From positions 682,001 through 746,000 of the forward strand of contig NZ_CP114278.1 of assembly GCF_027105095.1 (NCBI RefSeq): 64,000 bases of DNA, written 5' to 3'. The notes under the pieces are model-generated. The model was not told the origin of the DNA and searched no databases. It saw only the letters and a program-made list of their open reading frames with translations. Both the position numbers and the translations under genes were made by a program. Shown here piece by piece: positions 1 through 8,405 of the stretch (positions are counted from its first letter, which is position 1; each line of letters opens with the position of its first letter). The DNA is from Brevundimonas vesicularis. Lineage in GTDB: Bacteria; Pseudomonadota; Alphaproteobacteria; Caulobacterales; Caulobacteraceae.

Positions 1-608
1 CGCAGCACCTCGCGCATCTTCAGCGCGAAGCCCTCCTGATCGCCCGCCGTGCCGGCCAGGGCGTCCAACTTAGCCCCGGCCTTGGCTTCGATGTTGTCGC
101 GGACCAGATCCAGCATGGCCCGGGCGCCGTCGGGGGCGGGGCGCCCGGTCAGCCGCTCGCGCACCAGAAGCGCCACGGCCTCGGACACGGGCACGCGGTC
201 GGCGTCGTTGATGCGCAGGGCGCCGGTCTTTTCCAGCCGCGTGATCAGGGCGGCGCCCAGATTGTCGCGCACCCCGGCCAGATGTTCCGACCCGAACGCC
301 TCGACCCGCGCCTGTTCGACCGCGTCGAACACCTCGGCCGCCTTGGCGTCCGCCGGCCGCATCCGGCTGTTCACCGCCGCATCGTGATTGGCCAGACGCA
401 GCGCCAGCCGGTCGGCCTGGCCGCGCAGGGACGCGCTCTCGGGCCCGGACGGATCGCGCGGCGGATGGGGCAGGGTCAGGACGCCGTTCGACAGCTTGGG
501 CCCGTCGGACCCGAACACCACCTCCAGCTCGGGCTGCTCCGCCAGCGCCCGCGCGGCATGACCCAGCGCGCGCTTGAAGGTTTCGGCGGGAGTATCCGGG
601 GCGGCCAT
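1..608 (-). CDS. cobT: Cobaltochelatase subunit CobT (N-terminal part, cut by window edge)
   Basis: About 202 N-terminal residues of the CobT subunit of aerobic cobaltochelatase (CobNST), which inserts cobalt into hydrogenobyrinic acid a,c-diamide in late cobalamin synthesis. The frame starts at the ATG at 608 and reads off the left edge, so the C-terminal VWA/MIDAS domain is not visible. Recognition rests on typical CobT N-terminal stretches: a FKRALGHAARALAEQP helix, the LPHPPRD segment and VFDAVEQARVEAFG. The next gene upstream on the same strand is the DUF418 protein, 41 bp away. A cobalamin riboswitch and B12 receptor occur 36 kb to the right. The family call is firm as far as it goes. 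Confidence 0.85.
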   Translation of the reverse strand, partial: MAAPDTPAETFKRALGHAARALAEQPELEVVFGSDGPKLSNGVLTLPHPPRDPSGPESASLRGQADRLALRLANHDAAVNSRMRPADAKAAEVFDAVEQARVEAFGSEHLAGVRDNLGAALITRLEKTGALRINDADRVPVSEAVALLVRERLTGRPAPDGARAMLDLVRDNIEAKAGAKLDALAGTAGDQEGFALKMREVL

Positions 609-649
609 GGCCCTCAGTTAATCGCTTCGCGCCTGCGATAAAAGCGCCG

Positions 650-1894
650 TCAGCCGCCTTTTGAAATCGGCACCCGACGGCCGTAGGTCAGACAGCGCCA
701 AACCCACTCCAGCGGCCCCATGCTGAACCGCGACAACCACAGCGGCGACCAGATCAGCTGCAACGCCCAGACCGCAAGGACCAGGCCCCACATCTGCACA
801 TAGTCGGCGCGTCCGAACAGGCGCGGTCCCCAGGGCATGTAGAAGATGGAGGTCATGATCAGGGTCTGGGTCAGATAGTTGGTGAAGGCCATCTGTCCCA
901 CCGGCCGCAGCGCCGCCGTGATCCAGGCCGCCCCTCGCGTCGTCGCCAGCACGATCAGGCTGACGTAGGCCAGGGTGACGAAGACGGGGAAGGAGGCGAC
1001 GACCTCCGCCAGGCCGCGCGTCGGGTGGGTTCCGCCCGGCGCCATCGCCTCGCGCCATTCCAGCACGCCCAGTAGGGCCAGCACGGCGACGCCGACGCCG
1101 ATCAAGGCGACATAGACCCCGTTGGGCGCCCGGCCGCTGAACACGCCGGCCTTGAACAGACCCAGTCCCAGCATCATCAGGGCCACGGTCGAGAAGACGA
1201 ACATCGTCAGGCTGGCGCCCTGCAGCAGCAGCCAGTTCTGCAGATTCTGGCCCATCGCCCCGGCCCAGCCGCTGCGATAGGCGGCGATCGACTCCGTCAC
1301 CATGACGGCGGTGTAATGCGGCCCGCCCTGGTTCATCGCCTCGGTGATCGCCGGCGGCCCGGCGACCATCAGCCAGGTCGCGCCCGCCTGCATTGCGCCC
1401 AGCAACAGGGTCACCGCCAGGCCGATCCCGATCAGCGTCCCGGCCCGCATCGACCGCATGAGCATCACAAACAGGCCCGACCAAGCGTAGAGCAGCAGCA
1501 CGTCGCCATACCAGAAGGCCAGGCCGTGGATCAGGGCGATGACCGCCAGCCAGAACAGGCGGCGTCGCAGCAGTTTACCGCGCGCCGCATCGCCCCGCTC
1601 GCCCCCGACCAGATAGATCGAGGCCCCGAACAGCATCGAAAACAGGGTGATGAACTTCTGGTGGAAGAAGACGTCCATTGTCCAGCGCGCCACGGCGTTG
1701 GCGCCGGTGACCGGGAACGGGCTCAGGCTGGCGTCCTGATAGACCATGACAGGCAGGCCGAACGAAACGACATTGACCGCCAGGATGCCCAGCACCGCCA
1801 GCCCCCGCATGACGTCCAGGCTGGCGATGCGCGAGATCGCCGCGACGGGCGACAGGATCTCCGCCGCATCCTTGTCCGTGTCGTCCATGGTCAT
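650..1894 (-). CDS. DUF418 family multi-pass membrane protein (YeiB-like)
   Basis: Inner-membrane protein of 414 residues with roughly eight to ten hydrophobic helices. The N-terminal signature SLDVMRGLAVLGILAVNVVSF and the C-terminal GPLEWVWRCLTYG segment are characteristic of the DUF418/YeiB family, which is related to acyltransferase-3 membrane proteins but has no established reaction. A frame extends to a TTG at 1909. I prefer the ATG at 1894, which has a G-rich Shine-Dalgarno-like run about 8-13 nt upstream; an ATG at 1888 is also possible. It lies 41 bp before cobT on the same strand, probably by chance rather than function. Confidence 0.8.
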   Translation of the reverse strand: MTMDDTDKDAAEILSPVAAISRIASLDVMRGLAVLGILAVNVVSFGLPVMVYQDASLSPFPVTGANAVARWTMDVFFHQKFITLFSMLFGASIYLVGGERGDAARGKLLRRRLFWLAVIALIHGLAFWYGDVLLLYAWSGLFVMLMRSMRAGTLIGIGLAVTLLLGAMQAGATWLMVAGPPAITEAMNQGGPHYTAVMVTESIAAYRSGWAGAMGQNLQNWLLLQGASLTMFVFSTVALMMLGLGLFKAGVFSGRAPNGVYVALIGVGVAVLALLGVLEWREAMAPGGTHPTRGLAEVVASFPVFVTLAYVSLIVLATTRGAAWITAALRPVGQMAFTNYLTQTLIMTSIFYMPWGPRLFGRADYVQMWGLVLAVWALQLIWSPLWLSRFSMGPLEWVWRCLTYGRRVPISKGG

Positions 1895-1952
1895 TCTCGG
1901 ATCCCCCAACCCTCGAACTCAGGCGTCAGGCCTGAATGTCAGCCCATGCATT

Positions 1953-2510
1953 TCAGCTTTTGGGCATCAAGCCCAGTCGATCCTTGACCGCCGGCCGCGC
2001 CTCGAAGGCGATGAAGGCGGCGCACAGCCCGGCCCAAAGGGCGTAGCTGACGCCCACGATCATGGCGATGGGCAGGCCGCCGACACCGAAGATCAGCAGG
2101 GTTGTCTCGGTCGCGCCCAGGGCCTGCATCACATCGCCAGCCTCGAACCATCCCGTCACGCTCATGCCCAGGGCGACGACGATCTGAACCAGGGCCGCCG
2201 CCAGGCCGCCGTACATCATGAAGCGCCAGACGACGCCCAGCCGCGTGCCGGGCCGGCCGTCGCGCTTGCGCTCGTTCAGCACGCGATACAGGGCCAACGG
2301 CACGGTGATCAGGCCGATCAGCATCACCACCAGCCGCCAGTCCATGTCGCGACCCGGCAGATAGGCGTGCGGCCGCCAGAAGGGCAGGGTCAACCACAGG
2401 GGCGGCCAGGCCGCGCCGGCCAAACAGGCCAGAATCCGAGGCGTCCGCCCGGGCCGCGCGGCGATGGTCGCCTGACCGGGCAGGTCGGAATAGCTCTCGA
2501 ACCGGCTCAT
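1953..2510 (-). CDS. Small conserved membrane protein, unknown function
   Basis: Predicted inner-membrane protein of 185 residues with about four hydrophobic segments (near residues 28-45, 60-78, 95-118 and 138-170). There are no catalytic motifs that I recognise. Its ATG at 2510 overlaps the stop of the upstream 3-hydroxyacyl-CoA dehydrogenase gene by 4 bp (ATGA), so the two are translationally coupled and share a transcript. The coupling is the only functional hint. A role beside beta-oxidation or polyhydroxybutyrate metabolism would be a guess. Confidence 0.7.
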   Translation of the reverse strand: MSRFESYSDLPGQATIAARPGRTPRILACLAGAAWPPLWLTLPFWRPHAYLPGRDMDWRLVVMLIGLITVPLALYRVLNERKRDGRPGTRLGVVWRFMMYGGLAAALVQIVVALGMSVTGWFEAGDVMQALGATETTLLIFGVGGLPIAMIVGVSYALWAGLCAAFIAFEARPAVKDRLGLMPKS

Positions 2511-3388
2511 CGCGTCGGCGCCGGCGCAGCGCCGGAATAGTCGTAGAAGCCGCGTCCGCTCTTTCTGCCCAGCCAGCCGGCCTCGACATATTTCACCAGC
2601 AGGGGGCAGGGGCGGTATTTGCTGTCGGCCAGGCCGTCATACAGCACGTTCATGATGGCCAGGACGACGTCCAGACCCATGAAGTCGGCCAGTTCCAGCG
2701 GGCCCATCGGATGATTGGCGCCCAGGCGCAGGGCCTTGTCGATCGAGGCGACGTTGCCGACGCCTTCATACAGGGCGAAGATCGCCTCGTTCATCATCGG
2801 CACCAGGATGCGGTTGACGATGAAGGCGGGAAAATCCTCGGCGTCCGTGGTGGTCTTGCCCAGGCTTTCGGCGAAGGCGACGGCGGCGGAATGGGTCTCG
2901 GCCGAGGTGGCGATGCCGCGGATGATCTCCACCAGCTTCATCACCGGCGCCGGCTTCATGAAGTGCAGGCCGACGAACCGGTCCGGCCGGTCCGTCGAAG
3001 ACGCCAGCCGGGTGATCGAGATGGAAGAGGTGTTGGACGCCAACAGCGTCTGCGGCCCCAGGTGCGGCACGACCTCGGCATAGATGGCCTTCTTGACGGC
3101 CTCGTCTTCCAGCGCCGCCTCGATGACCAGATCGGCGCCGGCGACGGCCTCGGCCATCACGTCGCTTGTCGTGATGCGGGCCAGGGCCGCATCGGCGGCG
3201 GCCTGATCGACCAGGCCGCGTCCGACATGGCGCGCCAGGCTGGCTGCGATCTCGCCCTGCGCCAGCGGCAGCCGGTCGGCGACGACGTCATAAAGGCGAA
3301 CCGAATAGCCCCCGAGCGCAACCGCCTGCGCGATGCCTGCGCCCATCTGTCCGGCGCCCAGAATGGCGACTGTGGTGATCGAGGTCAT
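2507..3388 (-). CDS. hbd: 3-hydroxybutyryl-CoA dehydrogenase
   Basis: Cytosolic NAD(P)-dependent dehydrogenase of 293 residues that interconverts acetoacetyl-CoA and 3-hydroxybutyryl-CoA (or short-chain homologues), serving butanoate/PHB metabolism or beta-oxidation. Seen: an N-terminal Rossmann motif GAGQMGAGIA at residues 11-20, the ASNTSS segment, HFMKPAPVMKLVEII containing the catalytic-region His, and the C-terminal helical dimerisation domain with NHPMGPLELADF. The length is normal for the stand-alone enzyme, with no crotonase fusion. It is the first gene of a two-gene unit with the small membrane protein that overlaps its stop. Whether the true pathway is PaaH (phenylacetate) or Hbd is not decidable here. 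Confidence 0.93.
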   Translation of the reverse strand: MTSITTVAILGAGQMGAGIAQAVALGGYSVRLYDVVADRLPLAQGEIAASLARHVGRGLVDQAAADAALARITTSDVMAEAVAGADLVIEAALEDEAVKKAIYAEVVPHLGPQTLLASNTSSISITRLASSTDRPDRFVGLHFMKPAPVMKLVEIIRGIATSAETHSAAVAFAESLGKTTTDAEDFPAFIVNRILVPMMNEAIFALYEGVGNVASIDKALRLGANHPMGPLELADFMGLDVVLAIMNVLYDGLADSKYRPCPLLVKYVEAGWLGRKSGRGFYDYSGAAPAPTR

Positions 3389-3492
3389 GAACCGTGGTCG
3401 AAAGTGGTCGGGCGGGCACCTTTAGAAAGGACGGCGCGCGGCGCAAGAGCGGATCAACCCTCTCGCATCAGATTTCCACCCGCCGTGTCGCC

Positions 3493-3798
3493 TCAGCCTA
3501 GCAACTGGATCAAAGCCGGCTTAGCTGTTGCTACAAACGCAATCCGAATAAATTGCAGCAGCAAGATCACCACGATGGGTGAGATATCGATGCCGCCCAG
3601 GTTCGGAATGATGCGGCGGAACGGCTCCAGCAGGGGCGCGGTGACCCGGTCCAGGAAGGTGCCGACCGAATAGACGAAGCGGTTCCGATAGTTGACGACG
3701 TCGAACGCCACCAGCCAACTCAGGATCGCTTGGGCGATGATGAACCAGATCATCAGACCGATGATCGTTTCGATTAGCCAAGCAAGCGCAGTGCCCAT
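3493..3798 (-). CDS. YggT family membrane protein
   Basis: Short inner-membrane protein (101 residues) of the YggT family, with two hydrophobic spans flanking a loop: an N-terminal helix near residues 6-28 and a C-terminal helix near 75-95. The central signature LLEPFRRIIPNLGGIDISPIVVILLLQ is diagnostic. Family members are linked to osmotic stress, potassium balance and envelope or division functions, without a defined reaction. A start at 3810 is open, but the ATG at 3798 is preceded by GGAGAATGAG and is the better initiation site. It stands alone between hbd and tRNA-Ala. Confidence 0.88.
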   Translation of the reverse strand: MGTALAWLIETIIGLMIWFIIAQAILSWLVAFDVVNYRNRFVYSVGTFLDRVTAPLLEPFRRIIPNLGGIDISPIVVILLLQFIRIAFVATAKPALIQLLG

Positions 3799-3892
3799 CT
3801 CATTCTCCATTCAGCGAGGGCGCTTCTAGCCTGTTCGCCCCTGCTCCGACAACGGCCGTATCCGACCTGCGCGCTTTGCGCGCACAAGCCCG

Positions 3893-3921
3893 TTGACACC
3901 ACGCCCGCCCGCCTTCTATGT
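3893..3921 (+). promoter_or_regulatory. Promoter of tRNA-Ala
   Basis: A consensus -35 box TTGACA (3893-3898) and a -10-like box CTATGT (3916-3921) are separated by exactly 17 bp. They end 37 bp before the mature 5' end of the tRNA. The layout is what a housekeeping sigma-factor promoter for a stable RNA looks like. Confidence 0.65.
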
Positions 3922-3958
3922 CCGCCACGCCTGTGAAACCCGATCCCACGCTGGAAAC

Positions 3959-4034
<76 letters not shown>

Positions 4035-4041
4035 GGCGTTA

Positions 4042-4064
4042 CATAAGCATTTGATCTGCTTATG
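4042..4064. repeat. Perfect inverted repeat between tRNA-Ala and integrase
   Basis: Two perfect 8-bp arms, CATAAGCA and TGCTTATG, flank the 7-nt spacer tttgatc, starting 8 bp after the tRNA. The flanks extend the symmetry partly (ACAT...ATGT). The position at the tRNA/element junction suggests either core-type binding sites for the integrase (an att site) or an operator. A terminator is less likely because there is no T tract. Confidence 0.55.
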
Positions 4065-4126
4065 AATGTAGCGAAATCAGCCACTTAGATATGCCGAAGC
4101 GCCCTGTGTCTGCTACACACGGAGCA

Positions 4127-5041
4127 ATGACCGACATGCCTACAGGACTGATCCGGCGAGGCGGCGCGTACAGCCTCAGACGCCGAGTTCCGAAAGACCT
4201 TTTGCCTGCTTACGAGGGCAGAAAGGAGATCGTGCGGGCGCTTGGAACGAAGGACCGCGAGGAAGCCAAACGCCTCCACGCGCTCGCTTGGGTCGCGTTG
4301 GATCAGGAATTCGCTGCCGCTCGGCAACACCATTTCGAAGACCCCAACGCCCACATCCTCGCAAAATTAAGACAGATCGAGGAAGCGCGCGCTCGTTTTC
4401 CGTCGCCGCCTCAATCCACCACTGGTGAGGAGGTCGAATACGCCCTCGCTAAAATGGCAGAGGACAGCGCTCAAGAGCTTCAGGAAGAGATCGAGTATGA
4501 GGGCAGAGCGTTCGAGCGCCAGAAGCTTCTAGCCGTGCTGAATGTGGAGGGGGACAGTCTGAGTAGAGAGGAGCAAGCTCTTCGAGACATCATTGAAGAC
4601 GCCCAAGCCGCAGTTAGAGCGGCACAATGGCGCGCCGATCAAGCGGACGTGAAAGTCCGAGAAGAAGTCCGCTCTCCCGCTGTGATAGCCAAACCGCCAG
4701 CCAAGCTCGCAACGCACGCTACTTCAGAGCTTTCCCTGCTTGCTCTGGTGGAGCAGTGGGCTAATGCACGCCAGCCCACACCGAGGTCTGTGCGAGCCCA
4801 CACTGCTGTCGCCCAATGGTTCGTGGCGCGGTGTGGCGCGCTTCCTATACAGCGCATCACAAAAGCAGACGTTCGCTCGTTCCTTGCCAAGCTTGACGAG
4901 GGAGGAACCTCTCCGGCTAACGCTAAGGTTAAGCTCTCTCGCCTAAGCCCTCTTCTTAGCTTTGCGGCGGACAGGGATACGCACCTGAGGATAAAGACAT
5001 CTGGTGATGTTCGAGAGCGATCTATCATTCTCGGTTGTTGA
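4127..5041 (+). pseudogene. Truncated phage-type integrase (N-terminal and core-binding part only)
   Basis: The frame begins with a basic N-terminal domain, GLIRRGGAYSLRRRVPKDL and a following ...EIVRALGTKDREEAKRLH segment. This matches the DUF6538-type start of tyrosine-recombinase integrases. It is followed by a long charged helical linker and a SAM-like core-binding domain (LALVEQWANARQPTPRSVRAHTAV...). The protein stops after about 304 residues, where the catalytic domain with its R...HxxR...Y residues should begin, and none of those motifs appears downstream in any frame I followed. Candidate starts are 4091, 4127 and 4136. GC content is visibly below the surrounding genes. Its place directly 3' of tRNA-Ala fits a decayed integrative element. 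Confidence 0.7.
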
Positions 5042-5832
5042 TGAGGCTGAGTTGAATGACTTAGTTTCCGGTTTATCGCGGCCAACAGGACAGCGCTGGC
5101 CGCTAGCCTATGGCCAACCTCGCGTTCCCGAGGGGCATTTCGGTCTTCTTTATGAAGAAGCTCGGGACGAGTTCCGGCCCGTCAAGCCGGTAGCCATAAT
5201 CGCGGAGCCAAGAGCGCATCGGCGGCTGTACGTTCGATTTTCACAGGTCCGCTCCGATTTATCGCCGCTGAGCGCTTGGTGCCATGTCCTAAGTCCAAGA
5301 GCCTTCGATGTCCTAGACGCGCCAATGCGCCGTGCGGACCTGGGGTCATTCGAAGCAGCTTGGTCAGGCCTTGCAATCGCGGAAGCAGCAATCCTTTCAG
5401 GCCGCCCGCTTAGTCAAGTTAAGGTTGCCGCGTGCTTAGCTACGCGCAGCTTCGCCATAGGTCGCACCTTAGCGCTCTGGCCACACATACAACTTTCGGA
5501 CGTTTTGTCGGACTACGAAAGCTTACAGAAGAACGTCAGGCTCGGCGGCAGCTCAGGCTTGGAACGCGTCAGGAGTTCGTTCGAGCCGATCTGGCAAACG
5601 TTGGTGGCCTGCGCATCTCCCGATAGATACTATCCGGTTCGGTCCCCACGTTTATGCCGGCCGACCCATCAAAACGTGGGACATCATTGCCTGTGATATC
5701 TGCATATCGTCGAACTGGGACGGATTGGTGCCGGAACAGCACCCGCGCCTAATTGAGCACCTAAAGGAACGTGGGGTTGAGATTCGGCTGAATGAACAAG
5801 GTTGGCTGCCGATCCCGCCGCGCGGATATTGA
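5007..5832 (+). pseudogene. Unknown ORF with probable frameshift; CxxC-containing C-terminal tail
   Basis: One frame runs from about 5007 to 5696 and encodes roughly 225 unrecognised residues. It overlaps the end of the integrase fragment. From about 5640 a different frame (position 5641 in frame, open back to about 5473) carries a more protein-like tail ending at the TGA at 5830-5832. That tail reads GPHVYAGRPIKTWDII, then CDIC, SNWDGLVPEQHP and GWLPIPPRGY. It resembles a family of short alphaproteobacterial hypothetical proteins with a CxxC pair that I recall only by general pattern. A single-base frameshift near 5630-5645 would join the two parts. Function unknown; the composition matches the integrase fragment, so it belongs to the same element. 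Confidence 0.45.
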
Positions 5833-5941
5833 GGCTTCACTTTCGCGTCCCTAGCCCGCCCTAGGCTGCAACACAGACGTTCACCTTTGGCCTGAAGGCT
5901 CAGGTAGGTTTTGCTCGCTCTCAAATCGGATGCGCTTCGCG

Positions 5942-6319
5942 TCACCGCAGCGCGACGTAACCCCGCTCGATGACGCGGCGCAGCGCCTCATAGGCTTCGG
6001 CCAGTTCGTCGTAGGCTGTGCGGGCGGCGGTCAGGCGGGCGACCTGGTCCGGCGTGACGGCCGAGCCGGAGTGAGCGAGGCGCAGCGATTCCGCGACCCA
6101 TTTGGCGCGGGCCGTGGCGGTCATGACCGCCAGCTTTTGCAGCGAGCCGGCGTCCACGCCGGTCAGGGCGTGCCCGATCACCTCCTTGTTGGCGACGTAG
6201 GCGGCGTAGTCGATCTGCTCCAGCTGCCCGCGCAGGCGGCGCTGTTCGTGCGGATCGGTGTCCTGCGGCTCGAAATGGTCGCTGTGGCGGCGGGTGCTGG
6301 ACGTCATCTTGGTCGACAT
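5942..6319 (-). CDS. Hypothetical protein, helical, 125 residues
   Basis: A soluble, mostly helical protein with a polar N-terminus (MSTKMTSSTRRHSDHFEPQ) and two predicted helical stretches, around residues 28-80 and 88-122. There is no signal peptide and no catalytic motif that I can name. Codon use and GC are like the chromosomal neighbours, so it lies outside the integrase island. It points away from the divergent SDR gene across a 135-bp intergenic space. It is reminiscent of small conserved Caulobacterales hypotheticals, but I cannot assign a family. Confidence 0.6.
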   Translation of the reverse strand: MSTKMTSSTRRHSDHFEPQDTDPHEQRRLRGQLEQIDYAAYVANKEVIGHALTGVDAGSLQKLAVMTATARAKWVAESLRLAHSGSAVTPDQVARLTAARTAYDELAEAYEALRRVIERGYVALR

Positions 6320-6454
6320 GGGCGAGCCCTCCCCGGCCTGTCCTGGCGGTCTGGGCGGCCGCGCGACAAAGAAGGTGCGCCGTCTCGGTTAACGCCGCGT
6401 TGCGCTTGGGACCCACGCATCCGATATCGGGGCCACACAGGATCGGAGAAAACC

Positions 6455-7246
6455 ATGGACCTGAAACTGAACGGCAAGCGCGCCCTGATCTGCGGCGGCT
6501 CATCCGGCCTTGGCCGCGCCGTGGCGACGGCCCTGGTTGCGGAGGGCGCGCACGTCGCCCTGCTGTCGCGCGATGAAGGCAAGCTTCAGGCCGTGGCGGA
6601 TGCGCTGAACGCATCCGGGCCGGGCAAGGCAGTCGTGGCAGCGGCGGACTTGGCGGATCATGAGGCGCTGCTGAGGGCGGTGGATCGGGCAGAGGATCTG
6701 TTGGGCGGGCCTATCGAAATCCTGCTGAACAACACCGGGGGGCCGCCGCCGTCGGGCGTGTCGGGGCTGGAGCCGGCGGTGTGGCGCGATCATTTCGAAT
6801 CGATGGTGCTGTCGATCTTCCGCCTGACGGACCGGGTGCTGCCGGCCATGCGGGCGGCTGGCTGGGGGCGAATCCTGAACGTCGCCTCGATCACTGTGGT
6901 CGAACCGTCGGCGGCGTTGGGCGTGTCCAACACCCTGCGAGCCTCGGTCGCGGCCTGGGCCAAGACCCTCGCAAATGAGGTCGGACCGGACGGAGTGACG
7001 GTCAACACCCTGCTGCCGGGGCGGATCGATACGCCGCGGATTGAAAGGCTGGACCAGGCGACCGCCGAGCGCACCGGCACGACGCCGCAAGAGGCGCGGG
7101 CCGAATCCGTCAAATCCATCCCCGTCGGCCGCATCGGCACGACCGAGGAGTTCGGCGCCACCGCCGCCTTCCTGGCCAGTCCGCTGGCGGCCTATGTCAC
7201 CGGCTCGCTGATCCGACTGGACGGCGGGGCGATCAAGGCGATCTGA
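6455..7246 (+). CDS. SDR family oxidoreductase with atypical catalytic site
   Basis: A short-chain dehydrogenase/reductase fold protein of 263 residues, start ATG at 6455 with a GGAG Shine-Dalgarno 7 nt upstream. The cofactor motif GGSSGLGRA (residues 10-18) and the LLNNTGGPPP segment (NAG equivalent) are clear, as is the C-terminal TGSLIRLDGGAIKAI. The active site is odd. After the catalytic-region Ser of NVASI, the position of the YxxxK pair reads SNTLR, so both the Tyr and the Lys are replaced. This pattern occurs in a divergent SDR subgroup often misannotated as 3-oxoacyl-ACP reductase. The substrate is unknown. The gene ends head-to-head against the aspartic-protease gene with no spacer. 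Confidence 0.85.
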   Translation: MDLKLNGKRALICGGSSGLGRAVATALVAEGAHVALLSRDEGKLQAVADALNASGPGKAVVAAADLADHEALLRAVDRAEDLLGGPIEILLNNTGGPPPSGVSGLEPAVWRDHFESMVLSIFRLTDRVLPAMRAAGWGRILNVASITVVEPSAALGVSNTLRASVAAWAKTLANEVGPDGVTVNTLLPGRIDTPRIERLDQATAERTGTTPQEARAESVKSIPVGRIGTTEEFGATAAFLASPLAAYVTGSLIRLDGGAIKAI

Positions 7247-8194
7247 TCAGCCGGGCGCACGACGGCGCAGCACGCCGCCGAAGGCCACGCGGCTGCGCCC
7301 GTAATCCAGAGTGATGCGGCTGAACCGGCTCAGGATATCGGCGCCCAGCAGCAGGGCCGGCTTGTCGATCAGGTCCATGACCTGAAACACATGCAGGTCG
7401 GCGAACAGCAGCGGGGTCGGCCCCAGAGATCGTCCCGCGATGTGCAGGGCGGGCGTCGTGCCTGTGCGGGCCGTCACCGCGCCGCCGACGATGCCGACCA
7501 TGCGCACGGGCTCGGACGGGGCGGCGGCCTGACCGATGTCGATCGCCTGCATCAGGGCCAGATTGCCGATCGAATATTGGGCGCCGCTGTCGATGAAGGC
7601 CGCGACCTCCACGCCGGCGACCTCGATCCGGGTCAGGATCAGCTGATTAAAGCGACCGCGACGACCGGCGACCAGGACGTCCTGTTGCTGGGGTCGGGTG
7701 GCGTCGGGGCTGGTCGTCAACGCGATGCTGGTCGAGCCCGACGGCGACAGGGCGACCTGGCGGGCGTTTACGTCCAGCGTCAGGCGAAAGCGCGACAGCA
7801 GGTCCAGCCCCAGCAGGCCGTCCGCGCCCAAGGCGTCGCGCGGAAAGACCGGCAGGGTCAGATCGGTGAAGCGTCGGCGCCCGATCTCGATCTGCGCCAG
7901 TTCGACGGTCGGCGTGACCTCGGCCGCCGTGATTCCGTGCACCACGACCGGGCGGCCGGGCGGCAGGGCCAGGGCCTGGGCCAGCTCGGCCGAGACCGCG
8001 CTGCGCTCGGCGCCGGTGTCGATGACGAAGACCTGCTCGACGCTTCCGTTCAGACGCACGCCGACGCCCATTCGCGTCAACAGGTTTTGCAAGAGCCGGA
8101 CCTGATCGGGCGGGTCTGCTGGGACGACGGTCTCGGCGGACACAAACGGCGCAGCCGCCAGCAGGCCCAGCGCCTCGCGCCGAGACGCTCTCAT
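7247..8194 (-). CDS. Two-domain retropepsin-like aspartic protease, exported
   Basis: A 315-residue protein with two copies of a retropepsin-like (Asp_protease_2) domain. Active-site triads are visible at VIDTGAERS (Asp59) and FIDSGAQYS (Asp202), each followed by the hydrophobic-hydrophobic-Gly motif (LLGLDLL and LLGADIL). A basic N-terminus with RRE followed by a hydrophobic stretch (MRASRREALGLLAAAPFVSA) suggests export to the periplasm. The ATG at 8194 is chosen over an upstream 8224 because AAGGA lies at the right distance. Bacterial relatives are pepsin-like clan AA proteins of largely unknown substrate. The stop directly abuts the SDR stop. Confidence 0.82.
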   Translation of the reverse strand: MRASRREALGLLAAAPFVSAETVVPADPPDQVRLLQNLLTRMGVGVRLNGSVEQVFVIDTGAERSAVSAELAQALALPPGRPVVVHGITAAEVTPTVELAQIEIGRRRFTDLTLPVFPRDALGADGLLGLDLLSRFRLTLDVNARQVALSPSGSTSIALTTSPDATRPQQQDVLVAGRRGRFNQLILTRIEVAGVEVAAFIDSGAQYSIGNLALMQAIDIGQAAAPSEPVRMVGIVGGAVTARTGTTPALHIAGRSLGPTPLLFADLHVFQVMDLIDKPALLLGADILSRFSRITLDYGRSRVAFGGVLRRRAPG

Positions 8195-8405
8195 GCTCGA
8201 TCCTTCGCCAACCGCTGGCCGCACCCGCCTGTCCTCCTCGGGCTTTCGCCAGGGCAGGGCAGGCTACGCGCTTTTGGCGAAGAGCCTGAGACATATTCTT
8301 GTCCGTCGTGTCTCAGCGAGGCTGCGCCTTCCCGCCCGGCGTTCGGCGCCGTCTGGCCAATCGAGGGTTGTCGGCGTATCGTCCCAGCCAAAACAGGAGG
8401 ATGCG

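Noticed and set aside
5833..5941. Second copy of the tRNA-Ala 3' end as an attR site
   Set aside because: No match to the T-arm/acceptor sequence was found between the last island frame and the next chromosomal gene.
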